Positions 8,651 through 18,429 of a stretch of 64,000 nucleotides of DNA are shown here, one piece after another. Numbering within the stretch: position 1 is the first letter of the stretch; each line of letters opens with the position of its first letter. The translations under genes were made by a program, and so were the position numbers. The stretch spans positions 1 to 64,000 of the forward strand of contig JALHMI010000005.1 of assembly GCA_022844125.1 (NCBI GenBank), read 5' to 3'. This DNA comes from Pirellulales bacterium (lineage in GTDB: Bacteria > Planctomycetota > Planctomycetia > Pirellulales > PALSA-1355). The notes under the pieces were generated by a model. The model had not been told where the DNA came from, did no database searches, and worked only from the letters and a program-made list of their open reading frames with translations.

Positions 8651-10081
8651 TCACGCGAGCAACTCGGGCACCACCTTCGCGCCCGTGACTTCCGCGTCGG
8701 TGAGGCTCGTCGGCCGACCGTCATGAGGGTAGGCGAGACGGTGGTGATCCAGCCCCAGCGCTGCCAGTAGCGTGGCGTGCAGATCGTGCACGGTGACGAC
8801 TTTCTCCACGGCCTCGTAGCCGAAGTCATCCGTCGCGCCGTGCACGTAGCCGCGCTTGAATCCGCCGCCTGCGAGCCACGTCGAAAAGCCCCGGCGGTTA
8901 TGGTCGCGCCCGTCGGAACCTTGTGAAATCGGCAACCGGCCGAACTCACCCGTCCACATCACAATCGTGTCGTCCAAGAGTCCGCGGCGCTTGAGATCTT
9001 CGACGAGGGCGGCGCTTGGTCGGTCGGTCTTCGCACACAACCCTTTGAGGCTTTCCGCGTTCTTGCTGTGCGTATCCCACGGTTGCGAACTCAGGAACAA
9101 CTGGACAAATCTCACGCCGCGCTCGATCAATCGCCGGGCGATCAGGCACCGCGTGCCATACTCGCGTGTTGCGTCTTCGTTCAGTCCGTACAACTCCTTG
9201 GTCTCGGCCGGCTCGCCGGAGATGTCCAGCACCTCGGGCACGGACGTTTGCATCCGCGCGGCCGTTTCGAAATTCGCCAGCCGGGCGGCCAGCTCGCTGT
9301 TGCCGGGGTGTCGACTCAAATGCGCGCGGTTGAGCTGCTCGAGAAACGCCAGTTGGTTGCGCCGCGCCGCCGGCGACGATCCCTCCGGCGGCTGGAGGTT
9401 CACCACCGGCGATTTCCCGGAACCGAACGGCGTCCCCTGAAAGATCGCGGGGAGCCAGCCGGCCGACCAGTTCCGTGTGCCATCAATCGGCAGTCCGCCG
9501 GGATCACCCAGCACGACATAAGCCGGCAAGTTCTGATTCTCAGAGCCGAGCGCATAGGTGACCCACGAGCCCCAGGTCGGCAGCCCGGCGAAGATCTTGC
9601 CCGAGTGAATCAGCCGCAGGGCCGCTTCATGGTCGACGCTTTCGGTATTCATCGAACGAATGAGCGTGATGTCGTCCGCGATGCGGGCCGTGTACGGCAG
9701 AACTTCGCTAAGCTGCATGCCGCACTGCCCTGCCGGGGCGAACTTGAACGGTGAGCCGAGGACGTTGCCGGCCTGGTTCGTGAAGTGGATCTCGAGTTCG
9801 CCGGACGGGTATGGCTTGCCGTGAAACTTTTCGAGCATCGGCTTGGGATCGAATAGATCCATCTGGCTCGGCCCGCCATGCTGGAACAGGCAGATGACGT
9901 TCTTCGCCTTCGGCGTGAAATGCGTCGCGCCTGGTTGCAGGTCGGTGGTGGCAGCCGAGGCCGATTGCTGATTCGCCAGCAAATGTGCCAGCGCCAGCCC
10001 GCCCAGGCTGCCGGCATAGCGGCCGAGAAAGCTGCGGCGGGTGAGCTCGGTGGTGATCTGGCGGTTGAGTTCGTGAGACAT
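8651..10081 (-). CDS. DUF1501 family exported protein
   Basis: The product is 476 residues from ATG 10081, eight bases after the stop of the upstream DUF1553 gene, with GGAG just upstream. A GTG at 10093 would overlap that gene. The N-terminus has a Tat signal (LTRRSFLGRYAG) followed by a hydrophobic stretch. Family landmarks include FQHGGPSQMDLFDPKP, MWTGEFGRLP and DGRDHN. The fold belongs to the alkaline-phosphatase/sulfatase superfamily. Family knowledge places DUF1501 with DUF1549/DUF1553 partners in planctomycete degradative operons, but no activity is established. The pair here is certainly one operon. Confidence 0.93.
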   Translation of the reverse strand: MSHELNRQITTELTRRSFLGRYAGSLGGLALAHLLANQQSASAATTDLQPGATHFTPKAKNVICLFQHGGPSQMDLFDPKPMLEKFHGKPYPSGELEIHFTNQAGNVLGSPFKFAPAGQCGMQLSEVLPYTARIADDITLIRSMNTESVDHEAALRLIHSGKIFAGLPTWGSWVTYALGSENQNLPAYVVLGDPGGLPIDGTRNWSAGWLPAIFQGTPFGSGKSPVVNLQPPEGSSPAARRNQLAFLEQLNRAHLSRHPGNSELAARLANFETAARMQTSVPEVLDISGEPAETKELYGLNEDATREYGTRCLIARRLIERGVRFVQLFLSSQPWDTHSKNAESLKGLCAKTDRPSAALVEDLKRRGLLDDTIVMWTGEFGRLPISQGSDGRDHNRRGFSTWLAGGGFKRGYVHGATDDFGYEAVEKVVTVHDLHATLLAALGLDHHRLAYPHDGRPTSLTDAEVTGAKVVPELLA

Positions 10082-10089
10082 TACGCCGC

Positions 10090-13000
10090 TCACTCCACGT
10101 AAAGGAAGCCGCTGCTGGCGAGCAGCATCTGGCAGTAGTCGGTCCAGGCAAGTTGGTCGCCCTTCTCGTCGTCGCCATACGTCTCGCGCTGCGTGTCGAG
10201 AAACCCGCTGGCGGCTGCGTGTTCGGCAGGGAGCGGCTCTCGGCCGTAGGCCAACAGGTAGCTGCGATCAATTCTCTTGGCGGGATCCTCGCCGGCCTCG
10301 TTGGCCAGTCGTGCGGCAAAGTGCCGGGACTGTTCGCGCAGGAACGGCGAGTTCAACAAGCTGAGCGATTGGAGTGGAATCGTTGAGATCGGCCGCTGCA
10401 CACAGTTCACCACCAGCGAAGGCGAATCGAATAAGCCCAGCAGGCTCAGCGTTTGCGTGCGCCGCTGCTGCAAATAGAGCGAACGGCGATTCGTTCCGGC
10501 GGCGCCTTCCGTGACGACCGCTTCCCCCAACCCGTCGCGCGAGGTGGGCACATAGGGTCCGCCCATCGATTCATCAAGCTGCCCGGCCGTGGCCAGAATG
10601 GCATCCCGAACCGCCTCGGCATCCAGCCGGCGGACCGTCCACCGCCAAAGCAATCGATTGTCGGGATCGATTTTGCTTGCGCCTGCGTCGTAGGTACTCG
10701 CCTGTCGATAGGCTGCCGAGTTAAGCATCACGCGGTGCATGTGCTTGATACTCCAGCCGCTGCGAACGAACTCCGCCGCCAGGTACTCAAGCAATTCCGG
10801 GTGCGAGGGGGCCGCGCCGCTCACGCCCAGGTTCTCGCATGTTGCTACGATGCCCGCGCCAAAGTGCTGCTGCCACATCCGGTTAACCTGTACACGTGCC
10901 ATCAGCGCAGCGGGACGCGCGTCAGCGTCGGTGACCCAGCGCGCCCAAGCCAGGCGCCGGCCGGTCGTCTCCGCCCCGGACTCAGGCTTCGCGATTTGCC
11001 ATTCGGCGTTCGGATCGCTGAGGGCCGCCAGCGGCGCAGGCTCCACCGTCTCGCCCGGCGAGCTGTGGCTGCCCCGCTCCAGCAGATGAACTTCCGGCGC
11101 ATTGGCCGAGCGATCCGTCATCCAGGCGATGCGGCCCGGCTCAGGTTTTCGCTCACCATCAAGTTGCTTGATCGAGGCCTCGAGTTCCTCGCGCCGCCTG
11201 CTTGTTTCGGCTTGTAGTTGAGCATCGGCAGCCAGGTCGCCCGTCTCACTCTCACGGATCACGACGTTATCGACGATGAACGACCGCCCGCAACAGAGCC
11301 CGAAGCCGAACCCGCCGCTGCCCAGCGCCGCCTGATCGAGCACGGCCGACTTCCGGTCCGGCACGCCATCGTAAAGATGATCGAGCCGGCACTTGCCGTC
11401 GGCGACGCGCGTGATGCGGACGCCGTAATTGTGACCGCCTCGGTAGACGGCCTCGCCCAGTGTGCCATCGTCTTTGTGATCGTTGCCGGGATAGTCCAGG
11501 TACAAACCAACGCCGCCACCCTCGGGTTTGCCTTCGAGCAGGACGTTCCCGGTTTCCCCCTCGCGCGTGTCGTTGTAATCGCGGACGGCCAGAAAGTAGG
11601 CGATCCGCTCGCTGACCTTGCCGTCGCCAACTTTGACGTCCACCAAATCGAACGTGACCTGTATCCAGGCGCCTTCGGCCTGTGGCGTCCAGTTGAATGT
11701 TTGCCTGGTAGACATCACGCGGTCGCCGGGATCACCACTTTCCAGCACGAACAAATTGCCGTCGCGAGCAATCGTTGCCGGCCGGGTTTCCGAATCGAGA
11801 TTAATGGCCGGTTGACCCGCGGGTTGATCATCTCCCGGCGCCGTGTGGCTCCAGGCGTCCGCCAGCGGAGGTCCGCCCGCGGCAAACTCGTCGCGGAACA
11901 GTACCGCTCCGCGCGGCTGATTCTCCTTCGCCCAAGCGGCGAACTCTTCGCGCAGCTTCGCGACTTTGTCGTCGACTTCCGCTTCGTGGGCTTTCCAGGT
12001 TTCAAGCTCGCCTGGGAGCGTGGCCTGCACGACGCGTTCGTTCGGCTTCTTCCAATCCTTGACGTTGAAGGCTGGATAGAACACCGACTGCCACTGGTAG
12101 TAGTCGCGCTGCGAGAGTGGTTCGAACTTATGATCGTGGCATTTCGCGCATTGCACGGTCAGCCCCAGCAGCGATGACGACACAATCTGCAGGCACGAGT
12201 CGAGCGCCGAGTAGCGATCGATCGTCCGTTCGTTGTCGTTGCCGTCGCTTTCGCCGGTGCCGTCTTGGCCATTCCGCAGATAATGCGTCGCCTCCAGCAG
12301 CGAGATCACCTCGCTGGTGGTCGCTTCGCCCGGCTTGAATCCGGCCAGCTCATCGCCGGCAAGCTGCTCAATGACAAACCTGTCGAACGGCTTGTCTGCG
12401 TTGAATGCCCGCACGACGTAGTCGCGATAGCGGTACGCCAACGGCCGATCGCTGTCGGCATTGAAGTAGCCGTTGCTGTCGGCATAGCCCGCGGCATCGA
12501 GCCAGTACTTGCCCCAGCGCTCGCCGTAACGCGGCGAAGACAGGTAGCGATCGACCATCCGCTCATAGGCGTCCGCCGAAGTGTCGTTTTGATACGCCGC
12601 GATCTGTTCGGGAGTCGGCGGCAGACCGGTCAGGTCAAACGCCACGCGGCGAATCAGCGTCGCTCGGTCGGCTTCTGGGCGATAGCCAAGGCCGTTTCGC
12701 TCGAGCTCAGCCAGCACAAAGCGTTCGACGTCGTTCCGCACCCGATGGGCTGCTTGAGCCTGCGGGGCCTGCGGAGCCTTGAGCGGCACGAAAGCCCAGT
12801 GATCGCCCGAGGGGTGCGCGCTCCCTTCAGCCGGCAGGCCCGGGGCGCCGGCCTTGATCCAGGTGGCGAGCAGTTCGCGCTCCTCGGCCTTCAGCGGAGC
12901 GTCGGGCGGCATCTCGTCCGCGGCGACCCGCTGCCAGAGCAGGCTCTCATTCGGTTTTCCCCCCTGCACCGCAGCGCCACTGTCACCCCCGTTGGCCAGC

Positions 13001-13194
13001 CAGGCAGGCGTGCTCAGGTTCAATCCCCCCTCGCTCTTGCCGGGACCGTGACACTTCACGCACTTCAGCCTGACCAGCGGTAGCACATCGTGTACCAGGT
13101 CGGGCGTCTCGGCGACTACCAACGTCGGCAGGACGATCACGTGCATCGCCAATAGCAGCAGCGGCCGGAGCAGATTCGGCGGCGATCTACGCAC
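10090..13194 (-). CDS. Planctomycete cytochrome c / DUF1549 / DUF1553 protein
   Basis: The product is 1034 residues. GTG 13194 is preferred over the upstream ATG because GAGAGG lies seven bases before it and it leads straight into a signal peptide. A PSCyt1 heme domain has CVKCH at residues 45-49. The DUF1549 region follows and contains a second Cys pair in CAKCHDHKFEPLSQ. A central insertion starting near VLFRDEFAAGG looks like a concanavalin-type carbohydrate-recognition domain. The DUF1553 region completes the protein. It is probably periplasmic. Function is unproven but usually tied to polymer degradation. It is the first gene of the operon with the DUF1501 protein. Confidence 0.92.
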   Translation of the reverse strand: MRRSPPNLLRPLLLLAMHVIVLPTLVVAETPDLVHDVLPLVRLKCVKCHGPGKSEGGLNLSTPAWLANGGDSGAAVQGGKPNESLLWQRVAADEMPPDAPLKAEERELLATWIKAGAPGLPAEGSAHPSGDHWAFVPLKAPQAPQAQAAHRVRNDVERFVLAELERNGLGYRPEADRATLIRRVAFDLTGLPPTPEQIAAYQNDTSADAYERMVDRYLSSPRYGERWGKYWLDAAGYADSNGYFNADSDRPLAYRYRDYVVRAFNADKPFDRFVIEQLAGDELAGFKPGEATTSEVISLLEATHYLRNGQDGTGESDGNDNERTIDRYSALDSCLQIVSSSLLGLTVQCAKCHDHKFEPLSQRDYYQWQSVFYPAFNVKDWKKPNERVVQATLPGELETWKAHEAEVDDKVAKLREEFAAWAKENQPRGAVLFRDEFAAGGPPLADAWSHTAPGDDQPAGQPAINLDSETRPATIARDGNLFVLESGDPGDRVMSTRQTFNWTPQAEGAWIQVTFDLVDVKVGDGKVSERIAYFLAVRDYNDTREGETGNVLLEGKPEGGGVGLYLDYPGNDHKDDGTLGEAVYRGGHNYGVRITRVADGKCRLDHLYDGVPDRKSAVLDQAALGSGGFGFGLCCGRSFIVDNVVIRESETGDLAADAQLQAETSRRREELEASIKQLDGERKPEPGRIAWMTDRSANAPEVHLLERGSHSSPGETVEPAPLAALSDPNAEWQIAKPESGAETTGRRLAWARWVTDADARPAALMARVQVNRMWQQHFGAGIVATCENLGVSGAAPSHPELLEYLAAEFVRSGWSIKHMHRVMLNSAAYRQASTYDAGASKIDPDNRLLWRWTVRRLDAEAVRDAILATAGQLDESMGGPYVPTSRDGLGEAVVTEGAAGTNRRSLYLQQRRTQTLSLLGLFDSPSLVVNCVQRPISTIPLQSLSLLNSPFLREQSRHFAARLANEAGEDPAKRIDRSYLLAYGREPLPAEHAAASGFLDTQRETYGDDEKGDQLAWTDYCQMLLASSGFLYVE

Positions 13195-13290
13195 GTGAGA
13201 ACCTCTCGAGGCGAGAGCGCGGCGGGCTGTTCGGGCGGGATGCCCCTCAGTATATCCACGGGGTGGGCATGCGTCAGCCAAAAACGTCCT

Positions 13291-13365
13291 GGGGAGTGTC
13301 CCGATTTTTGCTCACGTCGAGGTTTGCGGCCCATCCAATCGTGCGAGCAAGGTGGGACAGTCCCC
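13291..13365. repeat. Short palindromic element (GGGGAGTGTCCC ... GGGACAGTCCCC)
   Basis: Left arm 13291-13302 matches the reverse complement of 13354-13365 at 11 of 12 positions. The inner TTTTGCTC and GAGCAAGG also complement each other in part. It sits in the 327-base gap (13195-13521) between the divergent DUF1553 and metallopeptidase genes, and the rest of that gap must hold their promoters. Similar GGGACTGTCCC palindromes are familiar as dispersed intergenic repeats in several phyla. Confidence 0.55.
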
Positions 13366-13521
13366 CTCGCGGCGCCCCGCGGGGTTGAGCGCCCGGCCTC
13401 GTAAGGTAAGTTAGGGATGTGCCAGTTGGGAAAATCGTGGCGGAACCACGTTGCGAAGCAATTCCCCAAACGGTCGACGTCCGGTGTGCACGAATCACCT
13501 TTTCTCGCGCGGAACCTCACC

Positions 13522-15222
13522 ATGAACACGATGCTGCGAATCTTGGCCGGTGGACTTGTCTTGGGCGTCGTCAGTCACTCGGCAAGCACGCTGCACGCTG
13601 CCGCGCCGCAAGCCGCCGACGAGCAGGCACAAGCCTTCATCGCCCGCTATCTCGAAGAGATCCGCCCGCTGGAGATCGCGCTCAACCTCACCTGGTGGAA
13701 GGCCAATACCAGCGGCAAAGACGAAGACTTCGCCGCCAAGGTCGAGGCGCAAAATAAATACGACGCGGCGCTCGCCAACAGCGAACGCTTCGCTGAGCTC
13801 AAGAAACTCAAGGAAGCCCGGCTCAGCGATCCGCTCGTCGCCCGCCAGATCGACGTCCTCTACCGGATCTACCTCGAGAAGCAGGTTCCGCCCGAACTGC
13901 TCAATCGGATCACGGCCAAGGCCAACGAGATCGAACAAGCCTTCAACGTCTACCGCGCGAAGCTGAACGGCAAGGAGATTCCCGACAGCGAAGTGCGCAA
14001 GATCCTCAAAGAGTCGAAAGACTCGGCCGAGCGGCAGCAGGTTTGGGAATCGAGCAAGGGGGTCGGCGCCCAGGTCGAAGCCGATCTCCGCCAGCTCGTT
14101 GAGTATCGAAACGAAGCCGCCAAGAAACTTGGCTTCAAAGACTTCCACGCTATGCGGCTGTTTCTCAGCGAGCAGGATCAGGCCCAGGTCCTCGCCCTGT
14201 TCGACCAGCTCGACGAACTGACGCGCGAGCCGTTCCGTCAGGCCAAGGCCGACATCGACGCCAAGCTCTCCAAGTACCTGGGCATTCCGATCGACGAGCT
14301 CTACCCCTGGCACTACCAGGATCCGTTCTTTCAGGAAGCCCCCGCCGTGTCGGACGTGAGCCTCGACAAGGCCTTTGCCAAGGCCGACATCCTGGCCATC
14401 TGCCGCAAGTTCTATTCTGGCATCGGCCTGCCGATCGAAGATGTCATCGAGCGGAGCGATCTCTACGAGCGACCGGGCAAGAGCCCGCACGCCTTCTGCA
14501 CGGACATCGACCGCGAAGGGGACGTCCGCGTGCTGGCGAACATCGTGCCGAATGAATACTGGATGGGCACGATGCTCCATGAGCTCGGCCACTCGGTCTA
14601 CAGCAGCAAGAACATCCCCCAGTCGGTGCCGTACGTGGTGCGCACCGACGCCCACATCCTCTGCACCGAGGGCGTGGCGATGATGTTCGAGCGGTTCAGT
14701 AAGAGCGGCCAGTGGCTCACCGAGATGGGCGTCGCCGTCGAAGATCCCCAAGCCTACAGCGAAGCGGGCGCGATCATGCGCCGCAATCAGCTCCTGATCT
14801 TCTCTCGCTGGTGCCAGGTGATGCTCCGCTTCGAGCAGCAGATGTATGCCGATCCGAGCCAGAACCTGAACGACCTGTGGTGGAACCTCGTCGAGAAGTA
14901 CCAGATGGTCAAGCGGCCCAAGGGGCGCGACCTGCCGGACTACGCAGCGAAGATTCACGTCGTCTCGGCCCCGGCCTACTACCACAATTACATGATGGGG
15001 CAGCTCTTCGCCTGCCAGGTCCACGAGACAATCGCCAAGAACATCTTGAAGTCCAAGGACGTGCCCAACGCGTTCTACACCGACAACAAGGACGTCGGCC
15101 GCTACATGATCGAAAAGGTCTTCACCCCTGGCGCGACGCTGAGCTGGAACGAGCTCACCAAGCACGCCACCGGCGCGGACCTGAATGCCAAGGCCTTCGC
15201 CGCGGAGTTCAAAGCGGAATAG
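13522..15222 (+). CDS. Secreted M2/M3-type zinc metallopeptidase
   Basis: The product is 566 residues. ATG 13522 is chosen over the upstream ATG because GGAA precedes it and it begins the signal peptide (MNTMLRILAGGLVLGVV). The zinc site is His353-Glu-Leu-Gly-His357 in MLHELGHSVYS, with a downstream glutamate in CTEGVAMMFERF as probable third ligand. The helical architecture and the start LEIALNLTWWKANTSGKDED resemble bacterial peptidyl-dipeptidase A-like (M2) proteins more than oligopeptidase F (M3). Enzymes of this kind trim oligopeptides. The gene is divergent from the DUF1553 operon and apparently alone. Confidence 0.85.
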   Translation: MNTMLRILAGGLVLGVVSHSASTLHAAAPQAADEQAQAFIARYLEEIRPLEIALNLTWWKANTSGKDEDFAAKVEAQNKYDAALANSERFAELKKLKEARLSDPLVARQIDVLYRIYLEKQVPPELLNRITAKANEIEQAFNVYRAKLNGKEIPDSEVRKILKESKDSAERQQVWESSKGVGAQVEADLRQLVEYRNEAAKKLGFKDFHAMRLFLSEQDQAQVLALFDQLDELTREPFRQAKADIDAKLSKYLGIPIDELYPWHYQDPFFQEAPAVSDVSLDKAFAKADILAICRKFYSGIGLPIEDVIERSDLYERPGKSPHAFCTDIDREGDVRVLANIVPNEYWMGTMLHELGHSVYSSKNIPQSVPYVVRTDAHILCTEGVAMMFERFSKSGQWLTEMGVAVEDPQAYSEAGAIMRRNQLLIFSRWCQVMLRFEQQMYADPSQNLNDLWWNLVEKYQMVKRPKGRDLPDYAAKIHVVSAPAYYHNYMMGQLFACQVHETIAKNILKSKDVPNAFYTDNKDVGRYMIEKVFTPGATLSWNELTKHATGADLNAKAFAAEFKAE

Positions 15223-15250
15223 GGGTTCTCGCAGTGTGACGAGAACCTGG

Positions 15251-15414
15251 GTGCCACAAGCGGCCGCGTCGCGGCTCAGCGGTGCTCAACCTGAACGCGC
15301 GCCCCGCCGGTCACCCCACGTTGGTCGTGCAGTGCAAGCGGACCGCCTATCTTACAAAGTAAGACTCTCGTCGAAGGGCTCACAGGTGAGCCGCGACGCG
15401 GCCACCTGTGGCAC
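15251..15414. repeat. BIME-like element, CACAGGTG family (copy 1)
   Basis: The terminal inverted arms are 15251-15284 and 15381-15414, matching at about 30 of 34 positions. The right arm is itself a hairpin: CACAGGTG-a-GCCGC-gac-GCGGC-c-ACCTGTG. The outer foot is GTGCCAC/GTGGCAC. The left arm has lost part of its inner complement. The element fills most of the gap between the metallopeptidase and the propeller protein. Confidence 0.7.
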
Positions 15415-15514
15415 TCGGCGACCACTCTTCAAGCGAAAATTAGTTGTCGAGCGCCGTTCGGCGGGACACAATTGGTGTTCACCGCCCAATACCTACCTAT
15501 CCGCGCACGTCGAC

Positions 15515-18145
15515 ATGCGACTTCTCGTCCTGCTTGCTGTCGTTCTTCTGGCTGCTTCGGCAGTTCGCGGTGAGGAACCTTCACCACCACCGGCGAAGTC
15601 GCGCATTCCCAGGACCACTTCGCGTCTCATCGGCTCGCCCGAACCTCCGCTCCCGTACACCGCCCTAAAGCAGTTCCCGAAGCTCGAACTCGTCTCGCCG
15701 ATGTATGTGATGCCCGAGCCGGGCAGCCACCACCTGCTCGTCATCACGCAGAACGCCGGCGACAAGCCGGCCCGGATTGTCCGCTTCGAAAACTCGGCCG
15801 ACGTCGCGACCAGCGAGGTTTACTTTGAAGTCGCAAATCGCCTCGTTTACTCGATCATCTTCGATCCCGACTTCGCGACGAACCGCCAGGTCTATCTCTT
15901 CAGTAACGGCCCCACCAGCGAGCCCGAACGTAAGGACCGCGTTGCGCGGTTCAAAGTCACCGAGACCGATCCGCCCAAGATCGATCCCGCCAGCGAAGAA
16001 CTCATCCTCGAGTGGCGCTCGATGGGGCACGACGGCGGCGACATGGCGTTCGGCCTCGATGGGATGCTCTATCTCACCACCGGCGACGGCACCAGCGACA
16101 GCGATGGCTGGAACAGCGGGCAGACGCTCAACGATCTGCTCGGCTCCGTCCTGCGGATCGATGTTCACAAGCCAGATGGCGACAAGCCTTACTCCATTCC
16201 GCCAGACAACCCTTTCCTGGAAACGCCCGGCGCGCTCCCCGAGATCTGGGCTTATGGCCTCCGCAACCCTTGGCGGATGAGCATCGACCCGAAGCAAGGC
16301 CACGTCTGGGTTGGCAACAACGGCCAGGATCTGTGGGAGACCGCGCACCTGGTCAAGCGTGGCGACAACCTTGGCTGGAGCGTCTACGAAGGGAGCCATC
16401 CTTTTTACGCCGAGCGGCAGCGCGGCCCGACGCCGATCGTCCCGCCCACGATCGAGCATTCACACGCCGAGTTTCGCTCACTCACCGGCGGCGTGGTGTA
16501 CTACGGCGATAAGCTGCCCGACCTCAACGGCGCGTACATTTATGGCGACTACTCCAGCGGCCGCCTCTGGGCCATGAAGCACGACGGCCGGCAGCCGATC
16601 TGGCATCGCGAACTGGCCGACACCAGCCTGATGATCGCCGGCTTCGCGGTCGACCAGCACGGCGAGTTGCTCGTCGTCGATCACGGCGGCGGCATCTATC
16701 GCCTGGCGCCGGCCAAGATCGAAGCGAACCGTCCGCCGTTCCCCACACGGCTCAGCGAGACCGGCCTGTTCACCGAAACCGCCCAGCACGAAGTCGCGCC
16801 CGGCGTGATCCGCTACGAAGTCAATGCCCCCGGCTGGCACGACGGCGCAGCCATCGAGCGATTCATGGCGATTCCCGGCGAGGCGAAAGCCACCTACCAC
16901 GCCAACCGCAGTTGGGAGTTCCCCGACGGCACGGCCCTCGTGCAGACGCTGACGCTGAATTCGCAGCGGATCGAAACGCGCGTCCTGCTGCGCCAGCAAG
17001 GCGAGTGGGCCGGCTACACGTATCGCTGGACCGACGACCAGCAAGACGCCGAATTGGTCAGTCGCGAGGGTGCGGAGGCCACCTTCAAGGTGATTGGCGA
17101 AAGCGACGTGCCGCACGAGCAAGTGTGGAAGTTTCCCGGCCGCACCGAGTGTCTCACCTGCCACAGTCGCGCGGCAAACTTCGTCCTAGGCATTTCCGGC
17201 ATGCAACTGAATCGCCCACTCGCCGATGGGGCCAATCAGTTAACCTCGCTCGCCGCAATGGGCCTGTTCACGGCCGCGTTACCGGCCGAAGAGCCACCGA
17301 AACTCGTCGATCCACTCAACACGTCGGCCGATCTCGAAGCCCGAGCGCGGAGCTACCTGCACGTAAACTGCTCGACCTGCCACATCGCGGCGGGTGGCGG
17401 TAACGCCCGCATGGAATTGGGTCTGTCGACGGAGCGAGACAAGATGCAACTCGTCGAAGCCCGGCCCCAGCACCAGACGTTCGGCATCGCCAACGCAATG
17501 CTGGTGGCCCCCGGCGAACCGGACCGTTCGGTCCTCGTGCAGCGACTTGCCCGACGCGGCCACGGCCAAATGCCGCCGCTGGTGCTGCACCAGGCCGATA
17601 AGCGAGCCGTTGCCCTGATGCGCGAGTGGATTGCCAGTCTCAAGCCTTCGCGCCCGTTTGTGCGTGAATGGCAGATGAACGACCTCACAGAATCCCTCGC
17701 CACGATCGATGCCGGGCGCTCTCTCGACGCCGGCGAAAAGACCTTCCGCGCGATTGGCTGCGCCCAGTGTCACAAGATCGGCTCCGGCGACGAAGGGGGC
17801 AGCGTGGGCCCGAACCTGTCGGATGTCGGCAAGCGTCTCAAGCCGCAGGAACTTTTGGAATCGATCGTCTCCCCGTCGGCCCAGGTTCCCGACGCTTACG
17901 CCACCTGGCTCGTGCAGACCGGCGACGGCCAGATCCATCAGGGGCAGATCGAACACGAGAACGCCGACACGCTCACCCTTCGCGCCGCATCCGCCGTCGA
18001 TCCGCCTACCGTGGTCCCCATCGCCGAGGTCGAAGCTCGCCGCAAGTCACCCACCTCGAACATGCCGGCCGGCACGATCAACGTGCTCGAGCGCGACGAG
18101 ATCCTCGATCTTCTGGCGTACCTGCTCCAGCAGCGCGGAAATTGA
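15515..18145 (+). CDS. PQQ-type beta-propeller dehydrogenase-like protein with cytochrome c domains
   Basis: The product is 876 residues. ATG 15515 opens a signal peptide (MRLLVLLAVVLLAASAVRG). Residues about 40-400 are a soluble quinoprotein glucose/sorbosone dehydrogenase-type propeller (GHDGGDMAFGLDG, YGLRNPWRMSID). A middle module recalls the HNE_0200-type family (TIGR03806). Three heme-type CxxCH motifs follow: CLTCH near 545, CSTCH near 619 and CAQCH near 748. The last belongs to the planctomycete heme-binding module (TIGR02603-like). It is probably a periplasmic sugar or alcohol oxidase feeding electrons to its own heme domain. Substrate and cofactor are inferred. Confidence 0.85.
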   Translation: MRLLVLLAVVLLAASAVRGEEPSPPPAKSRIPRTTSRLIGSPEPPLPYTALKQFPKLELVSPMYVMPEPGSHHLLVITQNAGDKPARIVRFENSADVATSEVYFEVANRLVYSIIFDPDFATNRQVYLFSNGPTSEPERKDRVARFKVTETDPPKIDPASEELILEWRSMGHDGGDMAFGLDGMLYLTTGDGTSDSDGWNSGQTLNDLLGSVLRIDVHKPDGDKPYSIPPDNPFLETPGALPEIWAYGLRNPWRMSIDPKQGHVWVGNNGQDLWETAHLVKRGDNLGWSVYEGSHPFYAERQRGPTPIVPPTIEHSHAEFRSLTGGVVYYGDKLPDLNGAYIYGDYSSGRLWAMKHDGRQPIWHRELADTSLMIAGFAVDQHGELLVVDHGGGIYRLAPAKIEANRPPFPTRLSETGLFTETAQHEVAPGVIRYEVNAPGWHDGAAIERFMAIPGEAKATYHANRSWEFPDGTALVQTLTLNSQRIETRVLLRQQGEWAGYTYRWTDDQQDAELVSREGAEATFKVIGESDVPHEQVWKFPGRTECLTCHSRAANFVLGISGMQLNRPLADGANQLTSLAAMGLFTAALPAEEPPKLVDPLNTSADLEARARSYLHVNCSTCHIAAGGGNARMELGLSTERDKMQLVEARPQHQTFGIANAMLVAPGEPDRSVLVQRLARRGHGQMPPLVLHQADKRAVALMREWIASLKPSRPFVREWQMNDLTESLATIDAGRSLDAGEKTFRAIGCAQCHKIGSGDEGGSVGPNLSDVGKRLKPQELLESIVSPSAQVPDAYATWLVQTGDGQIHQGQIEHENADTLTLRAASAVDPPTVVPIAEVEARRKSPTSNMPAGTINVLERDEILDLLAYLLQQRGN

Positions 18146-18164
18146 TTGAAAGTCGAAGAGATCG

Positions 18165-18322
18165 GGTGGCACTTGGTGGCACTGACAACTCGCTTGTCAG
18201 TCTGCCTTCGGCACAAGAGGAATCATGTGACGCGTAACGAGAGGTTCACGGGTTACTCTTGTGATCGCCCGGCCTGAACTCTCCTATGCTGCGCACACCG
18301 ACAACAAGTTGTCGCTGCCACC
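18165..18322 (+). repeat. BIME-like element, GACAAC family (copy 1)
   Basis: GGTGGC foot copies precede the left hairpin ACTGACAA-ctcgc-TTGTCAGT (18181-18201). The right hairpin CGACAAC-aa-GTTGTCG (18299-18314) is followed by CTGCCACC. The interior shares blocks (GAGGAATCA, CCTGAACTCTC) with copies at 24286 and 30211. It lies between the propeller protein and the CocE-type hydrolase. Confidence 0.75.
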
Positions 18323-18429
18323 CCGCCCTGCCACTTTTCCCACCAGATTGACCCGCACGCCCAGCCAGCCGATAATCGCGCGAGCTGCTTCTCGTTGCCT
18401 TCTCACTTCCTTGGCGGAGGATTCCCGCA

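Noticed and set aside
13495-15165. A 556-residue minus-strand ORF opposite the metallopeptidase
   Set aside because: It mirrors the codon pattern of the HELGH metallopeptidase. High GC suppresses stops on the opposite strand.
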